From the NCBI GenBank assembly GCA_963715995.1, contig OY970283.1, forward strand, positions 2,604,001 to 2,668,000: a stretch of DNA of 64,000 bases, given 5' to 3'. This DNA comes from DATBDN01 sp963715995. GTDB lineage: Bacteria > Actinomycetota > Thermoleophilia > Solirubrobacterales > Thermoleophilaceae. A model generated the notes under the pieces. It had not been told where the DNA came from and ran no database searches. It was given only the letters and a program-made list of their open reading frames with translations. Below, piece after piece: positions 12,228 to 21,412 of the stretch. Made by a program: the position numbers and the translations under genes. Within the stretch, counting starts at the first letter, position 1. The number at the start of each line of letters is the position of its first letter.

Positions 12228-12707
12228 TCAACCGGAGTCGGCGACTTGGAACGCGATCGGGCCGATGCGGTGGGTGACATAGCGGTGCGACGACGGCCGC
12301 CAGTCGCGGAACTCCACGTGCCCTTCGAACGAGCCAGGGCACCAGGGTCCGGGGACGATCTGCTTGCTGGAGACCACGCGTACGCCTGGCAGGTCGACCG
12401 CCACGACCTTCGCCTTGCGCGACGGCGTGATGCCCACACGATCGGTGACCGAGGACTCGCAGTGGCGTCCGCCGGGCCCGTGGACGATGAACCAGTAGCG
12501 GTCGCGTGTGGGCTGCTTGATCGCGTAGAGCGCGCGAACCTGGACGTGGAAGGCGGTGTCGGGGTCGCCGGCGGCGGGATCGACGGTCACGGCAGCAGCC
12601 GCTCGCGCGCCGGGCCACGCATCCCCGGTGAGCGAAGCAGCGGCTCCAGCCGCGGGGAGCGCAACGAGGGTCAGCGCAGACGCGAGCCCGAGCGCCCTAC
12701 TTCGCAT
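12228..12707 (-). CDS. Secreted protein of unknown function
   Basis: 159 residues from ATG 12707 (another ATG lies 15 nt upstream). A clear signal peptide occupies residues ~1-27, ending near AGAAAS. The mature part looks beta-rich and contains Cys in HCESS and WCPGSF that could form one disulfide, plus HVEFRDW and HRIGPIAFQV. I do not recognise a family. The start overlaps the end of the trehalase gene by 11 nt, so the two are probably coexpressed. Confidence 0.7.
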   Translation of the reverse strand: MRSRALGLASALTLVALPAAGAAASLTGDAWPGARAAAAVTVDPAAGDPDTAFHVQVRALYAIKQPTRDRYWFIVHGPGGRHCESSVTDRVGITPSRKAKVVAVDLPGVRVVSSKQIVPGPWCPGSFEGHVEFRDWRPSSHRYVTHRIGPIAFQVADSG

Positions 12708-14664
12708 GCGGCGATGAGACACGGCCGGTCTGCTCCAGCTGGTCGATGCGGATCATGTGCAGGACGGCGTTGATCTGCGCGAGGTGCGTGAACGCGTTCG
12801 GGAAGTTGCCGAGGTGGCGCCCGCTGAACGGATCGAGGTGCTCGGCATACAGCCCGAGCGGGCTGGCGTGCGCGAGCAGCCGCTCGCACAGGGCACGCGC
12901 ACGCTCGTGCTCGCCGAGCTCGGCGAACGCCGAGACGAGCCAGAACGAACACGCGATGAACGCCTCACCGCCGGCCGCGATCTGCGAGGGCTGGTCCGCG
13001 TGCGGCAGGTGGCGCAGCACGACGCCGTTCTCGATCAGCTCATCGGCGATCGCGAAGACGGTGTTGCGGATCCGGAAGTCGTCGGGCGGCAGGAAGCGGA
13101 CAAGTGGCAGGAGCAGTGCCGAGGCATCGAGCTCGCCGGTGTCGTAGTGCATCGTGAACACGCCGCGCTCGTCGAGCGCGTTGGCCAGGACGTCCTCGCG
13201 GATCTCGTCGGCGGTCTCCTGCCAGCCCTTGGCAAGGTCAGGCTCGTCACGCAGCTCGGCCAGCCGCGCGCCACGGTCACAAGCGCACCAGCACATGACC
13301 TTGGACGACGTGTAGTGCTGCGGATCGCCGCGCAGCGCCCAGATGCCGCGATCCTTCTCCTGCCAGTTCTCGGCGGCCTGCTCGACCTGGCGGCGGACGA
13401 TCGGCCACACGCGCTCGGGCAGCTTGTCGCGCGAGCGCGCGTGCAGGTAGGCGGCGTCGAGCACCGCGCCCCACACGTCGTGCTGCGTGTACTCGTAGGC
13501 GGCGTTGCCGACGCGCACGGGGCGCGCACCGTCGTAGCCGGCCAGCTGCGGCAGCGTTCGCTCCTCGAGCTTGCCGTCGCCGCTCACCGAGTAGATGTTC
13601 TGGAGTGACCCGTCCTCGCCAGCCTGGTCGGCGAGGAAGTAGAAGAAGTCGTCGGCCTCCCAGTCGAAGTCGAGGCTGTAGAGGGCCCAGAGCGTGAACG
13701 CCGCGTCGCGCAGGAAGACGTAGCGCGAGTCCCAGTTGCGCTCGCCACCCGGCTCGCGCGGCAGCGACGTGGTGGGCGCTGCGATGACGGCGCCGGTCGG
13801 AGCGAACGAGAGGCCCTTCAATGTCATCGCGCTGCGCTCGAGGTAGCTGCGCCAGCGATGGTCCGGGAACGTGCCCTGGTTGATCCACTCGCGCCAGTAG
13901 TTGGCCGTGCGGTGCATCCACTCGTATGCCTCGTCGGTGCTCTGCGGCCCGCGATGCGCGCTCGACCACGACAGCGACGTGAACGCCGAGTTGTTCTCGC
14001 GCAGCGTGGTGCGCGCGGACGCCAGGTGGCCCTCGAAGCCCACGCGCAGCGAGCTGTTCAGCGCCAGGCGGACCTCGCAGTCGTCGGCTCCAGCGATCGC
14101 GTGGCTGTAGCCGGCACCCGTGTATTCCCACTTGCCGGCCCGCTCCGCGTAGTCGAACTGCGGCGAGCATTCCATGTTCAGGTCGATCAGCCCCTGCACG
14201 CAGGTGGCGATCCTGACCATGCAGTCCTCGGCCTCGTAATCGGACGGCGCGCGGCGGTGACGCGTCTCGCGCTCCTCTTCGTGATGCCAGGGCCCCACCG
14301 CCAGGAAGTCGTAGACGACCAGCCAGCCGGTGCGCGACATCCAGGTTGTCTCGAGCACCATCGTGCCCGGCAGATAGCGCCGCGACGCGGGCACGAGCAC
14401 GTCGGCGGGGCTGAGCCGGAAGCGACCGGCGTCGCGGTCGAGCAGCGCGCCGAAGACGCTTGGAGCGTCGAATTGAGGCGCGCACAGCCACTCCACGTTG
14501 CCGCTCGGGGCCACCAGCGCGCCGACCTCGCAGTCGGACAGATACGCGTAGTCCGCGATCGGCGGGAACGACCCCATCGCCGCGCCGACGTGCGGCGCGG
14601 ACAGGCCGCCCGGCTTGAGCAGGTCGTGAGCGCTGCCGAGGTCGAGCTCACCGTTGTCGCTCAT
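12697..14664 (-). CDS. GH15 alpha,alpha-trehalase / glucoamylase-like glycosidase
   Basis: 655-residue glycoside hydrolase family 15 enzyme resembling mycobacterial GH15 trehalase along its whole length: FPPIADYAYLSDCE near the N-terminus, GNVEWLCAP, an N-terminal beta-sandwich, then an (alpha/alpha)6 barrel with ERNWDSRYVFLRDAAF and QHDVWGAVLDA. The typical C-terminal HLGNFPNAFTHLAQINAV is present. No signal peptide is seen, so it should act in the cytoplasm, cleaving trehalose to glucose; glucoamylase activity cannot be excluded. ATG 14664 matches the family's N-terminus. It is divergent from tldD with 47 bp between the starts. Confidence 0.9.
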   Translation of the reverse strand: MSDNGELDLGSAHDLLKPGGLSAPHVGAAMGSFPPIADYAYLSDCEVGALVAPSGNVEWLCAPQFDAPSVFGALLDRDAGRFRLSPADVLVPASRRYLPGTMVLETTWMSRTGWLVVYDFLAVGPWHHEEERETRHRRAPSDYEAEDCMVRIATCVQGLIDLNMECSPQFDYAERAGKWEYTGAGYSHAIAGADDCEVRLALNSSLRVGFEGHLASARTTLRENNSAFTSLSWSSAHRGPQSTDEAYEWMHRTANYWREWINQGTFPDHRWRSYLERSAMTLKGLSFAPTGAVIAAPTTSLPREPGGERNWDSRYVFLRDAAFTLWALYSLDFDWEADDFFYFLADQAGEDGSLQNIYSVSGDGKLEERTLPQLAGYDGARPVRVGNAAYEYTQHDVWGAVLDAAYLHARSRDKLPERVWPIVRRQVEQAAENWQEKDRGIWALRGDPQHYTSSKVMCWCACDRGARLAELRDEPDLAKGWQETADEIREDVLANALDERGVFTMHYDTGELDASALLLPLVRFLPPDDFRIRNTVFAIADELIENGVVLRHLPHADQPSQIAAGGEAFIACSFWLVSAFAELGEHERARALCERLLAHASPLGLYAEHLDPFSGRHLGNFPNAFTHLAQINAVLHMIRIDQLEQTGRVSSPHAK

Positions 14665-14711
14665 CCGAGAGCCAGGGTATCCGCCCAGGGCGGCCTTTAG
14701 GGTGGGCGCGA

Positions 14712-16148
14712 TTGGACGACCGCCTCGCACAGTTGATGGACTCGGCGGGTGCCGCCGGCGCCTACGCGGACGCCCGCTTCGTGCACGAGCGCTCGGAGTT
14801 CGCGGGCACGCGCAACGGCGAGGTCGACTCGCTTCACCGCGACGAGAGCGAGGGCATCGGCGTGCGTGTGCGGGTGGGCGGCGCCTGGGGCTTCGCCGCG
14901 ACGCGCGACACGACCAAGGCCGGCGCCGAGGCAGCGCTGGCTCGCGCGCTCGCGATCGCGCGTGCGCAGCCGCAGTCGCCGCCGACGCCGCTCGCACCCG
15001 AGCCGCCGGCCACGGGCAGCCACCGCGGCGGCGAGGGCACCGACCCGTTCGATGTGCCGCTCGAGCGCAAGCTGGAGCGGCTGATCGAAGCCGACGCCGC
15101 CTGCGCCGTCGACCCCAGGGTCACGCTGCGCCAGGCGCACTTCGGCGCCTACTCGCGGGCGACGATCTTCGCCTCGACCGACGGCGCGCTCTACGACCAG
15201 CGCACGGTCGAGACCGGCGGCGGCCTGATGGCCACGGCAACAAGCGGCGACGAGGTGCAGTCGCGTTCGTATCCCGGGTCGCACCGCGGCGACACGCTTC
15301 AGACGGGCTACGAGCACTTCGAGCAGCTGCCGCTCGTCGCCGAGGGCCCGCGCGTGGGAGAGGAGGCCGTCGCGCTCCTGTCCGCCGACCTGTGTCCGTC
15401 GGCGACCACGACCGTGATCCTGGACGGCGAGCAGCTCGCGCTCCAGGTGCACGAGTCGGTGGGCCACGCGGTCGAGCTCGACCGCGTGCTGGGCGGCGAG
15501 GCGTCCTACGCCGGCACGAGCTGGGTGCCGGCGGACGGCATCGGCACGCTGCGCTACGGCTCGGAGCTGATGAACGTGACCGCCGATGCGACCAGCCCCG
15601 GCGGCCTCGGCAGCTACCGCTGGGACGACGAGGGGGTCGAGGGCCGGGCGGTGCCGATCGTGCGCGACGGCGTGCTGCGCGGCTTCCTGTCCGGCCGCGA
15701 GTCGGCGGCGTCGATCGGGCTCGAGCGCTCAGCCGGCTGCATGCGCGCCGACGGCTTCGCACGGCAGCCGATCGTGCGGATGACAAACGTGAACCTCGAG
15801 CCGGGTGAGGCGGGCTCACTCGAGGATCTGATCGCGGCGAGCGACGACGCGATCCTGATGCTGACGAACAAGTCCTGGTCGATCGACCAGCGCCGCCTGC
15901 ACTTCCAGTTCGGCACCGAGATCGCGTGGGAGATCAAGGGCGGCAAGCGCGGGCGGATGCTGCGCAACCCCACCTACGCGGGCGTGACGCCGCAGTTCTG
16001 GGCCGGCCTCGACGCGGTCTGCTCGCGGCCGGCCTGGATGCTCTGGGGCGTGCTCAACTGCGGCAAGGGCGAGCCGGGCCAGTCGAGCCACGTGTCACAC
16101 GGCACCGCGCCGGCACGCTTTCGAGGCGTGCAGGTCGGGATCGCTTGA
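14712..16148 (+). CDS. tldD: TldD-type metalloprotease subunit
   Basis: Catalytic partner of the TldD/TldE zinc protease pair, which degrades or matures small peptides in the cytoplasm. The metal motif HExxxH is seen as H247-E-S-V-G-H252. 478 residues is the usual length. It starts with TTG at the conserved N-terminus. The tldE gene follows with a 4-nt overlap (TTGA), as expected for a heterodimer. No small peptide substrate gene is visible nearby. Confidence 0.93.
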   Translation: MDDRLAQLMDSAGAAGAYADARFVHERSEFAGTRNGEVDSLHRDESEGIGVRVRVGGAWGFAATRDTTKAGAEAALARALAIARAQPQSPPTPLAPEPPATGSHRGGEGTDPFDVPLERKLERLIEADAACAVDPRVTLRQAHFGAYSRATIFASTDGALYDQRTVETGGGLMATATSGDEVQSRSYPGSHRGDTLQTGYEHFEQLPLVAEGPRVGEEAVALLSADLCPSATTTVILDGEQLALQVHESVGHAVELDRVLGGEASYAGTSWVPADGIGTLRYGSELMNVTADATSPGGLGSYRWDDEGVEGRAVPIVRDGVLRGFLSGRESAASIGLERSAGCMRADGFARQPIVRMTNVNLEPGEAGSLEDLIAASDDAILMLTNKSWSIDQRRLHFQFGTEIAWEIKGGKRGRMLRNPTYAGVTPQFWAGLDAVCSRPAWMLWGVLNCGKGEPGQSSHVSHGTAPARFRGVQVGIA

Positions 16149-17515
16149 ACGTGCTCGACGCGGCCGAGCGCGCGCTCGCGTGCGTGCGCTCCGGCGACGA
16201 TGCGCTGGCCACGGTCGCGCTCGAGCGCTCGCTGCTGTTGCGCTTCGCGCGCTCGCGGCCCACGCAGGCAACCGCGGTCGAGGACGCCACCACCTCGATC
16301 GTGGTCGTCGTCGACGGCCACGTGGGCAGCGCTTCGACCAACCGCGACGACCCCGAGGCCCTGCGCGAGTGCGCGCGGGCGGCCGAGACCGCCGCCGAGG
16401 CGGTTGCGCGCACGCGCGGCCCGGGCACCTACCCGGGCTTCCCCCGCACCGAAGCCGCTGCGCAGCCCCACGACGGCTTCGATCGCGCGACGGCCGAGGC
16501 GGACCCGGACGCCGGCGGCCGTGCGCTGGGCGCCGCGATCGACGTCGCCACCCGGCACGGCGTCGAGGCTCACGGCGTGTGGTCGACCGGCGACGTCGAG
16601 ACCGCGCTCGTGACCAGCGGCGGCAGCACGCTGACCGACCGCGTGACCGACGCGTTCATGAAGACGACCTGCATCGCGGGCGACGGCCGCAGCGGCTGGG
16701 CGAACGCCGCCGGCGTGGGGCTGAGCGCGCTCGACCCGAGCGCGCTGACGGAACAGGCCGCCGTTCGCGCCACCGGCGCATTCGCAGCGCGCCGCGAGGT
16801 CACGCGGTTGCCACCGGGCGAGTACCCGGTCGTGCTGGCGCCGGCGGCGATCGCCGAGATGCTCGACTGGCTCGCGTTCAGCGCCTTCAACGGACTGGCG
16901 CACGCCGAAGGACGCGGCGCGCTGAGCGGCCGCCTGGGCACGGCAGTGGCAGCGCCGTCGGTGAACATCGCGGACTCTCCGCGCAACCCGCGTACGCTGC
17001 CGCGCGCGTTCGACGCGGAGGGGACGCCGAAGCGCCCGTTGCCGCTGATCCAGGACGGTGTGGCCAAGGCGGTGGCGCACGACGTGCGCAGCGCAGCCCT
17101 GGTGCCTGGCGCCGCGAGCACCGGGCACGCACTCGCGCCAGGCGGCGCGTCGGTGGGCCCGATACCCACCAACATGGTCATGGTGGGAGGCGGCGCGCGC
17201 GACGAGGCCGAGCTGTGCGAGCCGATCGAGCGCGGGGTCTACGTGACCCGCCTCTGGTACACGAACGTGATCCGCCCGCGCGAGACGCTCATCACCGGCG
17301 TGACCCGCGACGGCACGTTCCTGATCGAGGACGGCAGGATCGCGGCGCCGCTCGAGGACCTGCGCCTGACCGACAGGGTGCTGCGGGTGCTCGCGAACAC
17401 GCAGGCGCTCACGGCACAGTCGCGGCTCTGGAGCGAGGGCGAGTTCTACGGGCGCCGGTACGCGGTCGGCAGCGTGGTGCCCGCGCTGCGCACCGTGCTG
17501 CGCTTCAGCAGCTAG
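16145..17515 (+). CDS. TldE/PmbA-type metalloprotease partner
   Basis: 456 residues, homologous to TldD but without the HExxxH motif, as is normal for the TldE (PmbA) subunit that completes the protease chamber. Recognisable features are the GVEAHGVWSTGD core, EMLDWLAFSAFNG and the C-terminal TRLWYTNVIRPRETLITGVT region. A TTG (16145) overlapping the tldD stop or a GTG two codons later (16151) could be the start. Its TAG stop is shared, on the opposite strand, with secG (CTAG). Confidence 0.88.
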   Translation: MNVLDAAERALACVRSGDDALATVALERSLLLRFARSRPTQATAVEDATTSIVVVVDGHVGSASTNRDDPEALRECARAAETAAEAVARTRGPGTYPGFPRTEAAAQPHDGFDRATAEADPDAGGRALGAAIDVATRHGVEAHGVWSTGDVETALVTSGGSTLTDRVTDAFMKTTCIAGDGRSGWANAAGVGLSALDPSALTEQAAVRATGAFAARREVTRLPPGEYPVVLAPAAIAEMLDWLAFSAFNGLAHAEGRGALSGRLGTAVAAPSVNIADSPRNPRTLPRAFDAEGTPKRPLPLIQDGVAKAVAHDVRSAALVPGAASTGHALAPGGASVGPIPTNMVMVGGGARDEAELCEPIERGVYVTRLWYTNVIRPRETLITGVTRDGTFLIEDGRIAAPLEDLRLTDRVLRVLANTQALTAQSRLWSEGEFYGRRYAVGSVVPALRTVLRFSS

Positions 17516-17736
17516 GTCGTCTTCAGCAGGACCAGCACGTTCGCGACGAACAGCATCGCGAAGAAGATCGTCCAGCGGTTCAGGTTGCGCTCGACGAGCG
17601 AGCCGCTGCCGAGCTGGCTGCCGCCGCCCACGCCGAAGGCTCCCGAGAGGCCCGCGTCCTTGCCGGAATGCATGAGGATCAGGGCGATCAGGATGATCGA
17701 GATGAAGACCTGGAGTGCGCTCAGAAAGGCGTGCAC
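17512..17736 (-). CDS. secG: Preprotein translocase subunit SecG
   Basis: 74-residue membrane protein with two hydrophobic helices (about residues 3-22 and 53-71) separated by the Gly/Ser-rich cytoplasmic loop GAFGVGGGSQLGSGS typical of SecG. It assists SecYE during protein export. It starts with GTG. It is the last gene of the minus-strand run with the cytochrome c maturation genes, 10 bp after the CcmI-like gene. Confidence 0.92.
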   Translation of the reverse strand: MHAFLSALQVFISIILIALILMHSGKDAGLSGAFGVGGGSQLGSGSLVERNLNRWTIFFAMLFVANVLVLLKTT

Positions 17737-17746
17737 GGACGCGAGC

Positions 17747-18028
17747 TTAGCTTTCGGGCTCGCCGAGCGCTTCCAATTCGCGCAGGATCTCGATCGCCTG
17801 CCCACGCAGCTCGCGGTCGGCCGCGCGCCAGTCCTCGGCGGACAGCTTGCCCATCCGGTAGTCGAGCTCGGTGTCGCGAATCTCGCGGTACTTGGCCTCT
17901 TTCGCCGCATCGAGCGCCGCACGGCGATCGTCCTCGCCGCGCCGCTGCTCGCCGGCGTGGCGCAGCGGGCCGGTGACGAAGAACACCACCACCGCCGCGA
18001 GCAGGAGCGCGGCGAGCGCGAACTCCAT
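17747..18028 (-). CDS. CcmI-like small membrane protein of cytochrome c maturation
   Basis: 93 residues: one N-terminal membrane helix (about 3-19), then a charged helical tail with YREIRDTELDYRMGKLSAED and a further helix. This is the arrangement of the N-terminal module of CcmI-type proteins, which help deliver apocytochrome c to the heme ligation complex. It lacks the long TPR part of proteobacterial CcmI. The ATG overlaps the stop of the GNAT gene (ATGA), and it sits downstream of ccmE and ccmF, which supports the assignment. Confidence 0.65.
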   Translation of the reverse strand: MEFALAALLLAAVVVFFVTGPLRHAGEQRRGEDDRRAALDAAKEAKYREIRDTELDYRMGKLSAEDWRAADRELRGQAIEILRELEALGEPES

Positions 18029-18450
18029 CAGCCGCCGCTCCGCTCCAGGCCGCGCTCGGGAACGGGCCCGAAGCCGAACTTGCGATAGAGCGCGTGCGCG
18101 TCGGCGGTCTTCAGGTACCAGTACAGCCCCGCCCACGGCTCCGTGTCGACCGCCTCGCGGACGAGCTCGACGCCGAGGCCGCGGCCGCGATGCGCAGCCA
18201 GCACGAACACGTCGGCCAGGTAGGCGAACACCACGCGGTCTGACACGACGCGCGCGAAGCCGGCCTGCGAGCCGTCGGGTGCGTAGAGGCCGATGACGCG
18301 CGCGGAGCCCTTGATCGCCGCCTCCATCTTCTCGCGCGAGCGCCCCTTGGCCCAGTACGACTCGCCGCCGATGTAGGCGTGGACGACGTCGACGTCGATG
18401 CGGTCGAGATCGTCGTCGAGCTCGTAGCCGCCGGGCAGGTCGCGTCGCAC
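18028..18450 (-). CDS. GNAT-family N-acetyltransferase
   Basis: 140-residue acetyltransferase. The acetyl-CoA-binding motif is AHRGRGLGVELVREAV (about residues 83-99), preceded by a beta-strand FAYLADVFVL and followed by ALYRKFGFGPV, the usual C-terminal strand. The substrate is unknown. It starts at GTG 18450, one nucleotide after the ccmF stop codon, and overlaps the CcmI-like gene at its end, so it is part of the ccm operon although no role in cytochrome assembly is implied. Confidence 0.88.
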   Translation of the reverse strand: MRRDLPGGYELDDDLDRIDVDVVHAYIGGESYWAKGRSREKMEAAIKGSARVIGLYAPDGSQAGFARVVSDRVVFAYLADVFVLAAHRGRGLGVELVREAVDTEPWAGLYWYLKTADAHALYRKFGFGPVPERGLERSGG

Positions 18451-18451
18451 G

Positions 18452-20611
18452 TCAGGCGCGCGAGAGCTCGCGCGCGAGCTTCGCGGCGTACACCGAGCGG
18501 ACCGCTCGCCGGCGCGTCTCGGCGCCGGGCCAGAGCGCGATCAGCGCGCCGAAGACCGCGATCAACCCGCCAAGCCAGATCCACGCGACCATCGGCGAGA
18601 CGATCATGCGGAAGTTCGCCGCCGGCGGGTCGTGCGCGTAGCTCTTCGCGATCGCAGTGATGAGCTGTGCCTGGTAGCGGACGGGCAGCCCGGCGAACTT
18701 CTTGTCGGCCTCGCGGATCGCCGGCATCAGGCTTGCGAGGTCGGGCTGCACGGCGAACCAGAGGTCGCGCTTGACGCCCCAGCGCACGTCCACCTCGCTC
18801 GTCGGCTCGCCCTCGAAGAAGCGCGCGATCATCGGCAGGCTCGGGTCGTTGACCGGGTAGAAGTTGCGCTTGGGCCGGACGATCGTGTGCTTGCCGTTCT
18901 TCGACACGTCGAGCACCGCGCCAAGGGAGATCGGAGCGCCGGTTCCGGATGTGTCGTGGCCGACATCCGCGGTCGCGCGCAGGTACTTGACCTTGTAGCC
19001 GCCAACGCTCGTGGTGGTGCCGGCCTTCATGCGGATGTCGCGCTGCGAGTGGAACGCCGACGATGCGGCCACGCCTAGGAACAGCACGGCGATGCCGAGG
19101 TGAACCACGTACCCACCCCAGCGCCGGCGGTTGCGGCTGACCAGTCGCACGAGCGCGGTCGGCGGGGTCTCGCGCGTCATCACGCGCCTGGCCCCCACTC
19201 CGCGCCAGTACTCCTGCCCCACCACCGACGCCACGAACGCGATCAGCGTGAACATCGCAAGCGACGCCGGGCTGTGCGAGGCGTCGGTGAATGCCAGCAG
19301 CACGACGAACGCGCTCGCGGTGATGACCAAGGGGGCGATCATCGTGCGCCGCAGCGCGCGCGCCGAGATCTTGCGCCACGTGAGCACCGGCCCGATGCCC
19401 GCCAGCAGCACGAGCACCAGCGCAAGCGGCACCGTGTAGCGGTCGAACCACGGCGGCCCGACGCTGGCCTTCTTGCCCGTGAACGCCTCGGAGATGAGCG
19501 GGAAGAACGTGCCCCACCAGATGACGAACGCGAGCGCGACCAGCACCAGGTTGTTCAGCAGGAACGCGCCCTCACGCGACCAGATCGACTCCAGGCGTGC
19601 GGACGACTTCAGGTGATCGAGGCGGCTGAGCACGAGCGCCGTGGAGCCGATCGCGCAGATGCCGATGAAGGTGAGGAACGGTGTGCCGAGCGTGGACGCG
19701 CCGAACGCGTGGATCGAGTCGAGGATCCCAGAGCGCACAAGGAACGTGCCGAGCAGCGCCAGCACGAACGTGCCCATGACGAGCGAGACGTTCCAGACGC
19801 GCAGCATCCCGCGCTTCTCCTCGACCTGGATCGAGTGCAGGTAAGCCGTGCCGACGAGCCAGGGCAGAAGCGACGCGTTCTCGACTGCGTCCCAGCCCCA
19901 GTAGCCGCCCCAGCCGAGCTCGGCGAACGACCACAGCGAGCCGAGCATGATCCCGAAGCCGAGGAAGGTCCATGCGATCAGCGCGAAGCGGCGCGTGGCG
20001 CGGATCCAGTCCGCGCCGGTGCGGCGCGTGATCAGGGCGCCGACGGCGAACGCGAAGGGCACCGAGAAGCCCACGTAGCCCGTGTAGAGCATCGGCGGGT
20101 GGAACATCATCGCCGGGTGGCGCAGCAGCGGGTTGAGCCCGTTGCCCTCGCTCGGCGGGTTGGCGAGCGTGTCGAACGGGCTCGCGTAGAAGACGACGAG
20201 GATCAGGAAGAAGCCGGCGATCGCAGCGAGCACGGCGGTCGCGTACGGCACCACCTCGCGCTGGGTGTTGCGCGTTGAGCGCAGCACCGCGCTCGAGAAC
20301 AGCGACAGCAGCATCACCCAGAGCAGCAGCGAGCCGGCCTGACTCGACCAGATGGCCGTGAACTTGTAGAAGGTCGGCGTGTCGGTCGACGAGTTCTGCG
20401 CGACGAGCGAGAACGAGAAGTCCGAGCGCAGGTAGGCGGCCTCGAGGATCACGAACGCGGTCACGAGCAGCGCCGCGAGCGCGTAGACGGCATGGCGCGC
20501 CGAGACGACGAAGCGCGGGCCGCCGCCGTTCGCGCCGTAGAGCGCCGCCCCGATCGCGTACAGGGCCGTCAGCAGCCCAACGGCCAGGCATGCGCTGCCG
20601 ACCCCAGCCAT
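18452..20611 (-). CDS. ccmF: Cytochrome c heme lyase subunit CcmF
   Basis: 719-residue multi-spanning protein of the heme-handling superfamily. The WWD signature is WGGYWGWDAVENASLLPW (about residue 225-242), and the ligand histidines are in LLRHPAMMFHPPMLY and in the later helices. It catalyses attachment of heme, delivered by CcmE, to apocytochrome c. A large extracytoplasmic region occupies residues ~530-670 before the last membrane helix. ATG 20611 follows the ccmE stop directly (TAGATG). Confidence 0.94.
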   Translation of the reverse strand: MAGVGSACLAVGLLTALYAIGAALYGANGGGPRFVVSARHAVYALAALLVTAFVILEAAYLRSDFSFSLVAQNSSTDTPTFYKFTAIWSSQAGSLLLWVMLLSLFSSAVLRSTRNTQREVVPYATAVLAAIAGFFLILVVFYASPFDTLANPPSEGNGLNPLLRHPAMMFHPPMLYTGYVGFSVPFAFAVGALITRRTGADWIRATRRFALIAWTFLGFGIMLGSLWSFAELGWGGYWGWDAVENASLLPWLVGTAYLHSIQVEEKRGMLRVWNVSLVMGTFVLALLGTFLVRSGILDSIHAFGASTLGTPFLTFIGICAIGSTALVLSRLDHLKSSARLESIWSREGAFLLNNLVLVALAFVIWWGTFFPLISEAFTGKKASVGPPWFDRYTVPLALVLVLLAGIGPVLTWRKISARALRRTMIAPLVITASAFVVLLAFTDASHSPASLAMFTLIAFVASVVGQEYWRGVGARRVMTRETPPTALVRLVSRNRRRWGGYVVHLGIAVLFLGVAASSAFHSQRDIRMKAGTTTSVGGYKVKYLRATADVGHDTSGTGAPISLGAVLDVSKNGKHTIVRPKRNFYPVNDPSLPMIARFFEGEPTSEVDVRWGVKRDLWFAVQPDLASLMPAIREADKKFAGLPVRYQAQLITAIAKSYAHDPPAANFRMIVSPMVAWIWLGGLIAVFGALIALWPGAETRRRAVRSVYAAKLARELSRA

Positions 20612-21040
20612 CTAGGTCTTGCTCGAGCTCTTGCCCGCTGGCGGCTTCGACTGGAACTTCGACGGGCACTTCGTCACGAGCGAGTCGCGCCGGCCGACGA
20701 AGGTGCCGTTCTGGAGCTTGCCCGTGACGACCACCTCGCGGCCGACCCGGAACGGATCCGGCACGACGCCCGTGTAGACGACCGGGATCGAGGGGCCCTT
20801 GCCGGTCCTGTCCTGCACCGCGAACCGGAGCGTGTCGCCCGACTTGTGCACGGAGCCCGCGGCGACCTTGCCGGTGAGGTCGATCGAGCGCTGGGGCGAG
20901 ACCGGGTTCTTCAGCAGCTGGCTCGGCGTGTTGGCCTCAGTGGCCGCGCTGAAGCTCGTGTAGACGAGCGCGGAAGCCAGCAGCACTGCTGCCGACAGCG
21001 CCACGATCAGCCGGATCTTGCGTTTGCGGGCGGGATCCAA
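20612..21040 (-). CDS. ccmE: Cytochrome c heme chaperone CcmE, Cys-type variant
   Basis: 142-residue membrane-anchored heme chaperone. The N-terminal helix (about 9-28) is followed by the OB-fold domain, with VVYTGVVPDPFRVGREVVV matching the family core. At the position of the heme-binding His of E. coli CcmE (HxxxY) this protein has Cys125 in C-P-S-K-F, so it belongs to the Cys-type CcmE group, but with Phe in place of Tyr. TTG 21040 is chosen because DPARKRKIRLI gives the family's basic N-terminus; a start 60 nt upstream would lie inside the cupin gene. It is cotranscribed with ccmF. Confidence 0.88.
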   Translation of the reverse strand: MDPARKRKIRLIVALSAAVLLASALVYTSFSAATEANTPSQLLKNPVSPQRSIDLTGKVAAGSVHKSGDTLRFAVQDRTGKGPSIPVVYTGVVPDPFRVGREVVVTGKLQNGTFVGRRDSLVTKCPSKFQSKPPAGKSSSKT

Positions 21041-21051
21041 CGCGCCCGATG

Positions 21052-21393
21052 TTAGGCGTTGCGCCCCTCGCGCTCGCTGGGATGCCCCGCCCCGGGCCAC
21101 GGAGCCAGCACGAGCAGCAGCTTTGCGTCGCTCGTTGCCCTGACCTCGTGGCGCTCCTGCGGCAGCCAGTGCGCCACGCTCCCGGCGCCGGCAGCCTCGG
21201 TCGATCCCTCCGGCCCGATCTGCACCTCGCCGTCGATAACGACCAGGTAGGCGTGCTCGTGAACCTCGTGCTCCTGGAGCTCCTCGCCTGCGGGGAGCGT
21301 GATCGCAATCGCCCTCGCGGCGCCCTCATCCGAGCGCAGAACCTGCGGCTGATGCGGCTGAACGTCGAGCGAGCGGAGGTCCCAGGTGTCCAT
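21052..21393 (-). CDS. Cupin-domain protein
   Basis: 113-residue single-domain cupin. Motif 1 is partly conserved as HEVHEHAYLVVIDGEVQIG (residues ~42-60), motif 2 as HWLPQERHEVRA (~76-87), giving two or three possible metal-ligand histidines. Its role is unknown; small cupins of this kind bind a metal and a small ligand. It is the first gene of the ccm run, 11 bp before ccmE. Confidence 0.82.
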   Translation of the reverse strand: MDTWDLRSLDVQPHQPQVLRSDEGAARAIAITLPAGEELQEHEVHEHAYLVVIDGEVQIGPEGSTEAAGAGSVAHWLPQERHEVRATSDAKLLLVLAPWPGAGHPSEREGRNA

Positions 21394-21412
21394 GACGGCT
21401 GATCCTAAGTCT

